A stretch of 64,000 nt of DNA from Schistocerca nitens (lineage: Eukaryota; Arthropoda; Insecta; Orthoptera; Acrididae). The number at the start of each line of letters is the position of its first letter. The first letter of the stretch is position 1. The DNA lies in contig NC_064622.1 of the NCBI RefSeq assembly GCF_023898315.1, forward strand, positions 175,542,178-175,606,177. Direction: 5' to 3'. Below are positions 1-9,848 of the stretch, piece by piece. The notes beneath the pieces are model-generated. The model worked only from the letters and a program-made list of their open reading frames with translations, was not told where the DNA came from and did not search any database. The position numbers and the translations under genes were made by a program.

Positions 1-622
1 TTTAATATAAACAGGCAGTAATCTTGAAGCCTTGTACAGTTGGTGGATAGGAACGAAGAGACCTTTTACCAAACAGGTCCCCTAAAGATGCAGCATGATG
101 TTCATACAGAGATTTTAATCATAGTAATGCACAAGTTTTAGTTGGATGGTAGCAGAACACTGATTTTTTATATGGGTTGTGGTATTTATAAACTAGCATA
201 AAGATATTCTGGAAAATATATATTTGTTTGTAGAACTGGTAGGTTGAAATTTACTGGAATGTATGAGCTATATATTGTGGCAGTATAGGTAGCTAGTTAA
301 TAAAGTAGAAAAGTTTACAGAACTATTTTGTATATCAGTGCTGTGAATGACCAATTTACGAGTAAAGTTGCCATATTTTAAATCACACAGATTCTTAATT
401 AGCAACTTAATTAATAAATGAAGGGTGTCATCCAGTCCAGAAAATTTAGGGCAATGAAAGTATAGTGGTAAACTTGGTAATTAAAGAGGGTTTAATGGCA
501 CAAAAGGCAACAGCAATTGTGGGTGGATGCAAATTTCAGTACGAATTATCTGATAAGGTTATTAGTTTTAGGAAAATTAAAGCACATTATTATTAAGCTT
601 GCATTCATAGTTTTCCAATGGT
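1..622. other. AT-rich sequence without recognised features
   Basis: No open frame, inverted repeat or known transposon terminus stands out. It may include the decayed 5' part of the Penelope-like element that becomes recognisable just downstream. Confidence 0.5.
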
Positions 623-1442
623 ATGTGTGTCACAGGCATCTTCTATTTCATTATTACCAGGGCTACTTGTCAAACCAGCCATGTCATCTATAAACTAAGC
701 TGCAACCACTGTGCTGCTTTCTATGTTGGCATGACGACTAACAAGCTGTATGATTACATTAATGGCCACTGCCCTACTCAGGCCAAGAGACAGCTGGGCC
801 ACTCTTTGATGAACAAGCTGGCCAACATGACATCCTCTACTTCAATGACTGCATCATAGTCTGCACCATCTGGATACTTCCCAGCAACACCAACTTTTTT
901 GAACTGTGCAGGTGGAAACTCTCCCTGCAACATATACTTTACCCCGTATCCTCATCCTTCGGTAGACACTGTCCTCCAGCTACCTGTCCCCTTCCCTGCT
1001 CTCACTCCAGCACTACATATGCCTTCTATTCTGACAATTCTTTGCTACTCTCCTCTTCCATTTCTGCTCTTCCCCCCACCCTCCCCCTCTCCAGCACAGG
1101 CTCCTGACTGTGCCTCGCAACCCTATCTTGTCTCCTCTGCATCCCTGCATGTACTCTCACAGGCAACACTTCTTATCCTACCATTACCCAACTATCCCTC
1201 TCACTCCCTGCCCTATGCCTCCTCTTTACCCCCAGCACCCACTCCATATTGCTGCTCATGTCAGACACAGGGACAGTCAGGACACAGCAGCTGGAGACAG
1301 TGGTCATGTGTGTGTTAGTTGTTCTTATGTGTGTGTTTTCTATTTATGAAGAAGAACATTTTTGTCCAAAAGCTTAAATGTTTAGTAGTCTTTTCATTGT
1401 GCCTGTCTGCAGCTCACTGCCCTCCTTGTCTGGAGGGGGGGG
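623..1442 (+). mobile_element. Penelope-like retroelement 3' remnant
   Basis: The segment starts with a GIY-YIG nuclease fragment, the domain that ends the protein of Penelope-like elements (PLEs). A C/T-rich non-coding tail follows, then a stretch around 1345-1420 (Lys-codon-rich 'gaagaagaac', 'ccaaaagctt', 'tgcctgtctgcagctca') that I recognise as the terminal part of a family common in orthopteran DNA. A G-run closes it. No RT domain is visible, so the copy is 5'-truncated. Assignment to PLE rests on the GIY-YIG order and the hammerhead-like tail, and needs a profile search. Confidence 0.55.
665..859 (+). pseudogene. GIY-YIG endonuclease domain fragment
   Basis: The 78-codon frame contains the two halves of a GIY-YIG core: a hydrophobic-Tyr-Lys-Leu-Ser-Cys strand (VIYKLSC) and, about 10 residues on, FYVGMT. 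These are followed by a Leu-x-Asp-x-Ile-Asn-Gly-His segment like the conserved Arg/His helix of PLE nucleases. The consensus Arg before the IN-G-H segment is Tyr here, and the frame stops soon after, while similar sequence (an ND-C-x-S-V-C stretch) continues in another frame. In intact PLEs this domain nicks the target DNA for integration. This copy is broken. Confidence 0.55.
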
Positions 1443-1806
1443 GGGGTAGTAGTTTATCCCTTTGGTAATACTATTTACTTTACTTTTAATTGACTTCAAA
1501 TTATGATGAAGAATAGATAATCCTGAACAAATTTCTCAGGTGTTTGTGCTCTCCAGTGTGATACATCCTATCTTTCATTATAATGTTGAAGAAATCACCA
1601 AGCTAGTTGAGATACTTTTCAGGGAGTGGAGCCTATTGTCAATTCAAAGTGCTTTAGGTGGTAGCATACCAGCCCAATGTGGCATTGAATCATGGCGTGA
1701 CTACAACAATGGGTATTACAAAAAGTCACTGTAGCTTAAAGAATTATTGACAAACTGTAAATAAACTATTGTTTTTCCATCATTGTGTTAGTGAATAGCT
1801 AATGAT
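1443..1806. other. No recognised feature
   Basis: A short G homopolymer at the left edge is followed by AT-rich DNA. A 64-codon open frame around 1540-1734 resembles no family I know, and nothing nearby supports it as a gene. Confidence 0.45.
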
Positions 1807-4219
1807 AAATACTCTTATCCTCCCATGAACCATGGACCTTGCCATTCGTGGGGAGGCTTATGTGCCTCAGTGATACAGATAGCTGTACCATAGGTGCAAC
1901 CACAATGGAGGGGTATCCGTTGAGAGACCAGACAAACATGTGGTTCCTGAAGAGGGGCAGCAGCCTTTTCAGTAGGTGCAGGGGCAACAGTCTGGATGAT
2001 TGACTGATATGGCCTTGTAACACTAACCACAATGGCCTTGCTGTGCTGATACTGCGAACGGCTGAAAGCAAGGGGAAACTACAGCCCTAATTTTTCGCGA
2101 GGGCATGCAGCTTTACTGTATGGTTAAATGAGGATGGCGTCCTCTTGGGTAAAATATTCAGGAGGTAAAACAGGCCCCCATTCGGATCTCCAGGCGGGGA
2201 CTACTAAGGAGGACGTTGTTATCAGGAGAAAGAAAACTGGCATTCTACAGGTTGGAGCGTGGAATGTCAGATCACTTAATTAGGCAGGTAGGTTAGAAAA
2301 TTTAAGAAGGGAAATGGATAGGTTAAAGTTAGATATAATGGGAATTAGTGAAGTTCAGTGGCAGGAGGAATCAGAATTCTGATCAGGTGAATACAGGGTT
2401 ATAAATACAAAATCAAATAGGGGTAATGCAGGAGTAGGTTTAATAATGAATAAAAAAATAGGAGTGCGGGTAAGCTACTACAAACAGCATAGTGAACGCA
2501 TTTTTGTGGCCAAGATAGATATGAAGCCCATGCCTACCACCGTAGAACAAGTTTATATGCCAACCAGCTCCACAGATGACGAAGAGATTGATGAAATGTA
2601 TGATGAGATAAAAGAAATTATTCAGATAGTGAAGGGATATGAAAATTTAATAGTCACGGGTGACTGGAATTTGATAGTAGGAAAAAGAAGAGAAGGAAAT
2701 GTAGTAGGTGAATATGGAGTGGGGTAAGGAATGAAAGAGGAAGCCGCTTGGTAGAATTTTGCACAGAGCATAACTTAATCATAGCTAACACTTGGTTCAA
2801 GAATCATGAAAGAAGGTTGTCTACATGGAAGAAGCCTGGAGATACTGGAAGGTTTTAGATACAGTATATAATGCTAAAACAGAGTTTTAGGAACCAGGTT
2901 TTAAATTGTAAGACATTTCCAGGGGCCGATGTGGACTCTGACCACAATCTATTGGTCATGAACAGCAGATTAAAACTGAAGAAACTGCAAAAAGGTGGGA
3001 ATTTAAGGAGATGGGACCTGGATAAACTGACAGAACCAGAGGTTGTAGAGAGTTTCAGGGAGAGCATTAGGGAATGATTGACAAGAATTGGGAAAGAAAT
3101 ACAGTAGAAGAACAATGGGTAGCTTTGAGAGATGAAATAGTGAAGGCAGCAGAGGATCAAGTAGGTAAAGAGATGAGGACTAATAGAAATCTTTGGGTAA
3201 CAGAAGAGATATTGAATTTAATTGATGAAAGGAGAAAATACAAAAATGCAGTCAATGAAGCAGGCAAAAAGGAATACAAACGTCTCAAAATTGAGACTGA
3301 CAGGAAGTGCAAAATGTCTTTGCAGGGATGGAAAGAGGACAAATGTCAGGATGTAGAGGCGTATATCACTAGGGGTAAGATAGATACTGGCTACAGGAAA
3401 ATTAAAGAGACCTTTGGAGGAAAGAGAACCATTTGTATGAATATCAAGAGCTCAGATGGAAACCCAGTTCTAAGCAGAGAAGGGAAAGCAGAAAGGTGGA
3501 AGGAGTATATAGAGGCTATTTACAATTTGTACAGAAACCAGATGGCAGTTATAAGAGTCAAGGGGCATGAAAGGGAAGCAATGGTTGGGAAGGGAGTGAG
3601 ATAGGATTGTAGCCTGTCCCTGATGTTATTCATTCTGTATATTGAGTAAGCAGTAAAGGAAACAAAAAGAAAAATTCGGAGTAGGAATTAAAATCCATGG
3701 AGAAGAAATAAAAGCTTTGAGATTCGCTGATGACATTGTAATTCTGTCAGAAACAGCAAAGGACCTGGAAGAGCAGCTGAACGGAGTGGATAGTGTCTTG
3801 AAAGGAGGATATAAGATGAACATTAACAAAAGCAAAATGAGGAATGGCAAGGAAAGAAGATTAGATAAGCAGATCACATAACTAATTAGGAAGTATTGAA
3901 TAGAGGTGGGGAGAAGAGAAATTTGTGGCACAACTTGACTAGCAGAAGGGATCAGTGGTAGGACATATTCTGAGGCATTAAGGGATCACCAATTTAGTAT
4001 TAGAGAGCAGTTTGGAGGGTAAAAATTGTAGAGGGAGACCAAGAGATGAATACACTAAACAGATTCAGAAGGATGTAGGTTGCAGTAGGTACTGGGACAT
4101 GAAGAATCTTGCACTGGATAGAGTAGCATGGAGAGCTGTATCAAACCAGTCTCTGGACTTAAGACCACCACCACCACCACAACAACAACAACAACAACAA
4201 CAACAAATACTCTCATATC
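1807..4219 (+). mobile_element. LINE-A copy A1 (RTE/CFDP2-like LINE), internally deleted
   Basis: This is a non-LTR retrotransposon of the family I call LINE-A, whose single ORF joins an apurinic-type endonuclease to an RT and resembles BovB/CFDP2-type RTE elements. The 5' leader (from about 1820), endonuclease, RT remnants and a CAA-repeat tail (4188-4204) are present in order. The target-site duplication is AAATACTCTTATC at 1807-1819 against AAATACTCTCATATC at 4205-4219. Two deletions are visible: near 3515, where sequence before the RT palm runs straight into the downstream RT, and near 3838, where the palm runs into the 3' terminal domain. Many frameshifts follow. Confidence 0.85.
2446..3604 (+). 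pseudogene. LINE-A endonuclease/RT remnant (A1)
   Basis: Pieces in different frames together cover the endonuclease. At 2640-2700 the 'VTGDWN' strand corresponds to the family's MGDWN metal-binding motif, and at 2935-2955 'SDHNLLV' gives the conserved catalytic SDH. The next piece (3074-3604, 176 codons) is the linker rich in Lys and Glu before the RT and ends where the RT palm was deleted. A full family member would have roughly 1000 codons (compare the copy at 30.1-33.4 kb). Not functional. Confidence 0.75.
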
Positions 4220-4577
4220 AAAGTTGTTTGCAAATACCCAAGAGAGGCAGGACTAACCCAAGAAAAAACAAATATATGTACTAACAGAAACTTAAATTTA
4301 TGACCATTAAGATATGCAGATAATCAAAGAGCAAAAAGGTGTGAAATATTAAGAGAACCCTACATGAATAAATTCATATCTGTATCAGTGGCCAGAAAGA
4401 ATTAAATTTCAACTGTGAACATGAAATTTTTCACAAAAACAAAAAAATAGAAATTAGTAATTGAAGAATGACTTATTTACAGTGGTTTTGCCTTGTTCAC
4501 CTCTTCTGAAATTTTGTAATCTATACAGTTTGTAACGTAGTGCTTGCAGTTTCATTGACTGTTACACAATGGCTGGA
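4220..4577. other. AT-rich spacer
   Basis: Between LINE-A A1 and a Tc1 remnant. No open frame, repeat or known terminus seen. Confidence 0.5.
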
Positions 4578-4830
4578 GAATGTATACTGATGAGCCAAAA
4601 TATTATCTTCACTGTACATCACAAGAACTACACTTGGTGGTGTTGTGGGCACTTGATACAGTAAGCAAAGTACAAAAATGGAGCAGAGCTGAATTGGGAA
4701 TCATTCTAGGAAAGATACAGTCCACAAATGAGGAAGTCCATTGCCATAACTGACTTTTACAAAGAGCAGAGCTCGGAACCTAGGAACTTAGAACTGGTGT
4801 AGCTGGTGTGACTGTTGTGAACATCTGCTG
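4578..4830 (+). mobile_element. Tc1-like element, 5' terminal fragment
   Basis: The sequence from 'TATACTGATGAGCC' at about 4578 matches, with scattered changes, the terminal repeat and start of a Tc1-type element I recognise from orthopteran DNA, including the stretch that would encode the first helix-turn-helix of the transposase ('CCATTG..TAACTGACTTT'). The rest is missing, because the gypsy LTR begins at about 4813-4830. No transposase frame survives. Confidence 0.5.
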
Positions 4831-5302
4831 TGCTAGTGTCAGTCCTAGTCGAGGGAAAGGGAAATTTTATCAAAATTCAATGAAGGTGCGGTTGGGCGAT
4901 GAAATCAGGGGCCACTGGCAGAGTGTGGTAACAACCGACAGCCAGCGGGCCAAGCAAGGTAGACATGGCACTCATGTGCGCGGAGTAGCGACAGCAGTAT
5001 TGCACATGCAATTTGTTTTCAGTGGAGCAACAACAAGGCAGAAAACTGCAGCGTTGTTTTAAGTTATTGCGATGTATGAGGCAGGGCACTAGGCCAGAGC
5101 CAAGAGTGGCTATTTGTAAGTAGCTGACTTGTGGCAATTTATCCCTGCCATAGTTTCTGTCTCTCTCTGACACTACGTCAGAGGCGAGGGAGAAACCAAT
5201 ACAAAAAGAAGGGCAATTTTTGCCTGGGACAAATTGTGCCAGGTCATTTGAAGGTTGGGACAGACCTGTGCTGGTCTACGCTTATAGGGGCCAGCCAGGT
5301 AG

Positions 5303-5540
5303 CAATGTTATAAGTGACATCTTGGGTTGTCGATTGTTCTGCCGAATATCAGCATCGTACTTGCACGATATTTCGGTCACGTTGCTCGTGTCATTTCATC
5401 AGGTGCGACCTGATGAAGGTCACGAGCTACGTGACCGAAATATCGTGCAAGTACGACTCTGATATCCGGCAGAACACCTGACAACCCAAGATGTCATTAG
5501 ATCACCGGGAAAACCTGAAGAGTTACAACAATGTTATAAG
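5303..5540 (+). mobile_element. Foldback element with hammerhead core, inserted in the gypsy LTR
   Basis: The 214-bp insert (5315-5528) is flanked by a perfect 12-bp duplication, CAATGTTATAAG (5303-5314 and 5529-5540). The uninterrupted sequence is seen in the other LTR near 11342-11353. The insert folds on itself: TGACATCTTGGGTTGTC at the left pairs with its complement before 5495, and CGTACTTGCACGATATTTCG pairs with the copy at 5436-5455. A tail ending in 'AGTTACAA' follows the right arm. Foldback shape, variable-length TSD and hammerhead core fit a Penelope-type terminal repeat or a ribozyme-bearing non-autonomous element. Confidence 0.75.
5410..5466 (+). ncRNA. Hammerhead ribozyme-like core
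   Basis: CTGATGA at 5410-5416 is followed by a perfect 7-bp stem (GGTCACG 5418-5424, loop AGCTA, CGTGACC 5430-5436) and GAAA at 5437-5440. These are the invariant hammerhead elements around helix II. Helix III is plausible: TATC (5441-5444) can pair with GATA (5461-5464), placing U5465 opposite the last A of GAAA and C5466 at the cleavage position. Helix I is not supported by bases adjacent to the core, so self-cleavage may need a dimer or may be lost. A second, weaker core lies on the opposite strand, with CTGATGA at 5402-5396. Confidence 0.6.
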
Positions 5541-6376
5541 TATTCTGCATAAACTTGTACTTTCTTTCTGTGTAATTGTTCGGGCTATGTTCTGCCTCCA
5601 GGGACACAACACCAGGGTAGGACAGACTGGCAGCCTTGAACTTCGAGAGTACATGGTCTGCCTGAAGGAGGGCAGTGACAGAGGTCTACTGCGGGTCCAG
5701 GAGGGGCTCGGTTCCACTCGAGTCTATGGGCAATGTTTGCTTCCCACCTGGCGTACCGATGTCCGGGTGGGGCATACATTGCAGGAGGTGCAGCAGCGCT
5801 GCAACAGTGCCAGAGATGGTGACGGGTGTCATCCGGCAAGCAGCACTAGTGGCAAGTTGCGTCCAGGAGGGCATGGGTTTGAGTCCGGTCCTGTCCTGGG
5901 AGCAGTGGTGGCCCTAGGGCCACAGGTGACTAGTACACCCGCCTTTGTCCCATGGTCAGACAGAGCAGGCCAAACAGGGTGGAGGGTGGCTAGGTCCAGG
6001 GACTGTAGCAGTCTCCAGAATTGCAGACACCGGAGTGGCACCAGTCGCCCCTGCGGTCGGCTACCAGGAGAGCGGGGCCAGCTTCAATCGGTGGGCAACC
6101 TTGATGACAGCAGCAGTGGCATCGGCATACCAGGAGTTTGCTGAGCTGGTTGGACTCGCGGGACAGCGTGCGGCGACATGCAGACATTGTGCTTCACCCT
6201 TTGAGTATTGTAAATTAGATGAATAAACGAATGTTACTGAATACCACTGTATCACTCTGCACTGCCCCTCAACGCTCTTGAACTTGCTCAGCCTCCTGAC
6301 AAAATATGGCATGGTGGGTCCCGGCTTCAGCTCTGCCAACTGGAGCCTTGGGTTCGACACACCGACCCCACAACAG

Positions 6377-6390
6377 TGGTGTCAGATGTG
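6377..6390 (+). other. Retrotransposon primer-binding site
   Basis: TGGTGTCAGATGTG begins one base after the 5' LTR. It resembles the tRNA-Leu-type primer site (TGGTGTCAGAAGTGG) used by many invertebrate gypsy elements. It fixes the right edge of the LTR and the element's orientation. Confidence 0.65.
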
Positions 6391-6698
6391 TTGCTGATTA
6401 CAAAGCTGGTATAGGATTTCTATTCCCACATCTTACGTCAAGCAAGTAATGTTGAGGTGTGCCTGTGTAGAGGGGTAGTTGAGGTGTTTGGTTGTGTTCA
6501 TGACAGGTGGTCATTCACTTCTTGTTACATCTTGTCGTTCAGGAGGTATTCATCCATACCAGTATAGGGAGGAAAGCAGAACTTTTCACTTGCACACGAG
6601 CATGATGTGGATGAGTGACTGAGGTTTGATATATTTTTTATGTGTCATTCTTTTGTCTTTTGAAGGGTTAAGTATGAATTAGGATAGACTTTTTAAAG

Positions 6699-6923
6699 GT
6701 GTCTTTTGTAAGGGTGGAGGAGCCTGTAGATTTATCTGGATTCAGGGGAAATGGGGGACATGATAACATAGTGCCTAAGCGATGGAATTTTTTTAATCTG
6801 TCAGGCCACAGATTACCATGTACAATGTGGGTGCCAAGGAACTGTTTTATTTGCAAGAGATTTGGTCATTTGGTGCACAATTGTTCAGAATGTAGATGGG
6901 CAATGATCTGCCACAAGAAATAA
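6699..6923 (+). pseudogene. Short ORF with CCHC zinc knuckle, gypsy leader region
   Basis: A 74-codon frame between the primer site and gag. It holds a retroviral-type zinc knuckle, CFICKRFGHLVHNC, with spacing C-x2-C-x4-H-x4-C, followed by more Cys residues (CRWAMICHKK). Its position upstream of the main gag frame is unusual, since the nucleocapsid knuckle normally ends gag and a second knuckle is found there (7752-7800). It may be a separate leader-encoded protein or a displaced piece. The start at 6699 is simply the first in-frame Met. Confidence 0.45.
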
Positions 6924-6980
6924 GTTTAAGGAGTAGCAGAGTGAATGAAATTAAAGGCAACAGTGGAGCTATAAGCAAGA

Positions 6981-7721
6981 ATGGTGGAAACACGGCAAGC
7001 AGTGGAGGTTGTGGCAGTGACTACAGCGGAAGCTGTAGCCACTTCAACAGAGCAAATTCGGGTATTGTCAGAGGCGAGGATAAGTGACAAAGAAAAACAT
7101 GAAGAATTAGCAGGGAGATTTGAGGCATTGGAAATAGGGGAAGGGACGTCAGGTGAAAGTAAATTACAGGTCATGGAGTGTCATAGACCATTTGACCTGG
7201 CAATTGCGGCATTGATGAACCCCTTTTTGGGTAAAGCAACAGAAGATGTGTTGGTATTCCTTAATGACATTATCACAATGTCTGAGGCCAATGGGTGGTC
7301 GGATGTCATAATGTTGAGAATGGTGAAGCTACGCTTGATAGGAGATGCCACATCGTGTGTATTGTACCATGAAACATTGAACAATGTGGGGACGTTTTCA
7401 GAGCTTGAGGTTGCGTTATGCGAGAGGTATCAAAAACAGAATAGTACCAGGTTTTTTCGTGAAAAATTAAGTGCATTAGTTATGAGGAGAAATGAGACTG
7501 TGGAGGTTTTCTCAGACAGGATTCGAAAACTGAATGTACAAACGTTCGAATTGTCACAGAATGGGGAGACTAATGAAGTGCTGTTACGAGAGGCCAAGAA
7601 CACCGAGTCAGATGTGTTTTTGTGGGGAGTACCACCGGAGATGTCATGTTGGGTGAGAATGGAGAATCCCAGTGATCTTGTGGTGGCTCTAAGAAATTAT
7701 GTGTTTTGGTTGTGGCCATAG
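6981..7721 (+). pseudogene. Gypsy Gag capsid region
   Basis: A 246-codon frame. Residues 1-60 are polar and coiled-coil-like. Residues 65-200 resemble a Retrotrans_gag capsid domain: a hydrophobic start (PFDLAI), 'FLNDIITMSEANGW', 'LRMVKLRLIGDA', then 'FSELEVALCERYQ'. The frame ends before the nucleocapsid; a CCHC knuckle (CYSCGKMGHQAMNC, 7752-7793) follows in another frame, so a small frameshift separates the two. Gag would package the element's RNA in the cytoplasm. The same protein could have been made by frameshifting, but decay is more likely given damage downstream. Confidence 0.7.
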
Positions 7722-7913
7722 GGCACATTAGGAGGAAATGTCAGCATCAGTTGCGGTGTTACTCATGTGGGAAAATGGGTCACCAGGCAATGAACTGCAG
7801 GAGTAAAAGTAGGGGGAACCTCAGCGGCAGCAGCTGTTAAACAAGAATGGGATTGCTTCAACTGTCGGAGAGCAGTCCCAGTCAAATTAGGTAATGCTCT
7901 TGTAGGTGCACAG

Positions 7914-8444
7914 ATGGAATGCTTGGTGAATGGAAGGGAACAAAGGTTTCTGGTTGACACGGGGCCACACGTGTCTGTTATTGGCCTATACCTGGTTAGT
8001 AGGAGAAGGCTTGAGCCACCATATTATAGGTTACTTGGGGTGGGAGATAATAAAGTGGAGTCATTGGGTATGACGGTACTGCAATTCGTAACTGCAGGAA
8101 CTAAGTTTAGTGAGCAGGTAGAGGTGTTACCATGTGTAGGTGAGGGGTATTTGGTGATTCTTGGACTGGACTTCCTTGACAAACATCGAGCAAGGATATA
8201 TCTTTGGCAACAAACAGTGGAACTCGGTGGAAAAATGTTTTGCATGGGGGAAATGGTTGCAAATGGACTAATGTCGCAAGGTGCATCTAACATGAAGATG
8301 ATGCAAGCTAAACTGCAAACGAATTCATTAAAGGTCGATCAGCAGGATAACATACTGGCAGGTACAGGGAAGGTAGTTTTGGGATTCTATAAATACCGAC
8401 TTACCAAAGGAGACATTGTACATGGTGGAACCACTCTCGAGTAA
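7914..8444 (+). pseudogene. Gypsy aspartic protease
   Basis: A 176-codon open frame. FLVDTGPHVSVIG (residues 12-24) is the retropepsin active site: D-T-G flanked by hydrophobic strands. 'LGLDFLDKHRARI' near residue 82 is the second conserved strand (I-L-G-x-D-F-L) found in gypsy-type proteases. It would cut Gag-Pol. It is the best preserved frame of the element, with both motifs intact; the beginning of the domain probably lies slightly upstream in the same frame. It ends just before RT in a different frame. Confidence 0.75.
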
Positions 8445-9063
8445 TGAGGAGTTGGATAATGTGCACTGTTTTGTGCAGAGGAGTTTAGCTCATGCAAGTT
8501 ATGTGGAAGGAGATTATAGGGTTTCTGTCAGTATATATAACTTTGGCAGAGCGGATTTTAGCTTGTCAAAAGGGTTGTTATTGGCCACGTTGGGGTTTTT
8601 GATGAAGATGACCTCAATGGGGAGGATTTTAGAGGTGAGCCATAAGCAAAATTACGGGGAAAATTACACCATTTGCAGGGAGATGACAGGGTCACATTGG
8701 AGGAATTATTATTGACATTTAGTGATTTATTTAGATGGAGGGTAGGTTACTGGCAACACCAATTGCAAAGCATCACATACCAACAGAGGTTTAGGAAACC
8801 ATATAGGATAGCATGTCATATGCAACCGCTACTAGAGGAGTTTATAGAACAGCAGCTACGGGATGGAATCATTGAGATAGCAATAGTCCATATTCAAGCA
8901 ATGTAGTTCTCGTACCTAAGAAGTCACTGGATGGTACAAGGAAATATAGGTTTTGTTGTGATTATAGGTTTCTGAATGCGAAAACCATTTCAGAAGCATA
9001 TCTGATTCTGAATATCATGGACACATTGGACAATCTGGGACAATGTGCATATTTTATGATTAT

Positions 9064-9764
9064 AGATTTATGGTTCCTGAAGAGGGGCAGCAGCCTTTTC
9101 AGTAGTTGCAAGGGCAACAGTCTGGATGATTGACTGATCTGGCCTTGTAACAATAACCAAAACGGCCTTGCTGTGCTGGTACTGTGAACGGCTGAAAGCA
9201 AGGGGAAACGACGGCCGTAATTTTTCCCGAGGGCATGCAGCTTTCAAGGAAAGCGTTTCTGAAGAAGAGAAATTTGTTAACATCGAGTATAGATTTAAGT
9301 GTCAGGAAGTCGTTTCTGAAAGTATTTGTATGGAGTGTAGCCCTGTATGGAAGTGAAACATGGACAATAAATAGTTTGGACAAGAAGAGAATAGAAGCTT
9401 TCGAAATGTGGTGCTACAGAAGAATACTGAAGATTAGATGGGTAGATCACATAACTAATGAGGAGGTACTGAATAGGATTGGGGAGAAGAGGAGTTTGTG
9501 GCACTACTTGACCAGAAGAAGGGATCGGTTGGTAGGACATGTTCTGAGGCATCAAGGGGTCACCAATTTAGTATTGGAGGGCAGCGTGGAGGGTAAAAAT
9601 CGTAGGGGGAGACCAAGAGATGAATACACTAAGCAGATTCAGAAGGATGTAGGTTGCAGTAGGTACTGGGAGATGAAGAAGCTTGCACAGGATAGAGTAG
9701 CATGGAGAGCTGCATCAAACCAGTCTCAGGACTGAAGGCCACAACAACAACAACAGATTTATGG
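9064..9764 (+). mobile_element. LINE-A copy A2, internally deleted, inserted in gypsy RT
   Basis: A duplication of AGATTTATGG (9064-9073 and 9755-9764) flanks the copy; the first bases of the LINE may overlap it. The copy consists of the LINE-A 5' leader (9074-9240) joined directly to the 3' end of the ORF (9241-9735) and an ACAACAACAACAAC tail. The endonuclease and most of the RT, about 2.4 kb relative to the copy at 30.1-33.4 kb, are missing at one clean junction. The 166-codon frame at 9235-9735 carries the family C-terminal block (AFEMWCYRRILKIRW, GRPRDEYTKQIQKDVG). Confidence 0.85.
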
Positions 9765-9848
9765 AGTGGATACCATCAGTTGGAAGTAGTGACAGAGGAT
9801 AAGCCAAAGACAGCTTTTACTGTTCCAGGGGGACTCTATCAATATATA

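Larger units (their letters stand above)
4813..6375 (+). repeat. Gypsy 5' LTR
   Basis: The right end is firm: 'CCCCACAACA' followed by one base and a primer-binding site. From about 5276 the sequence aligns by eye with 11318-12193, apart from a 214-bp insertion (5315-5528). The left end at 4813 is proposed because 'TGTTGTG' there is the exact complement of the terminal 'CACAACA', as LTR ends often are. However, sequence at 4813-4830 could still be Tc1, so the left edge is uncertain. The LTR is long for insect gypsy (about 1.35 kb without the insertion). A polyadenylation-like AATAAA lies at 6221-6226. Confidence 0.65.

Noticed and set aside
899-1349. Two Pro/Ser/Leu-rich open frames of 79-139 codons
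   Set aside because: They translate C/T-rich, low-complexity DNA behind the Penelope-like fragment and overlap each other in different frames. No domain.
5491-6226. Long open frames inside the gypsy LTR (up to 217 codons), on both strands
   Set aside because: They lie within a repeated, non-coding LTR, are rich in Gly/Arg/Ser from GC-rich sequence, and the corresponding frames are broken in the second LTR.
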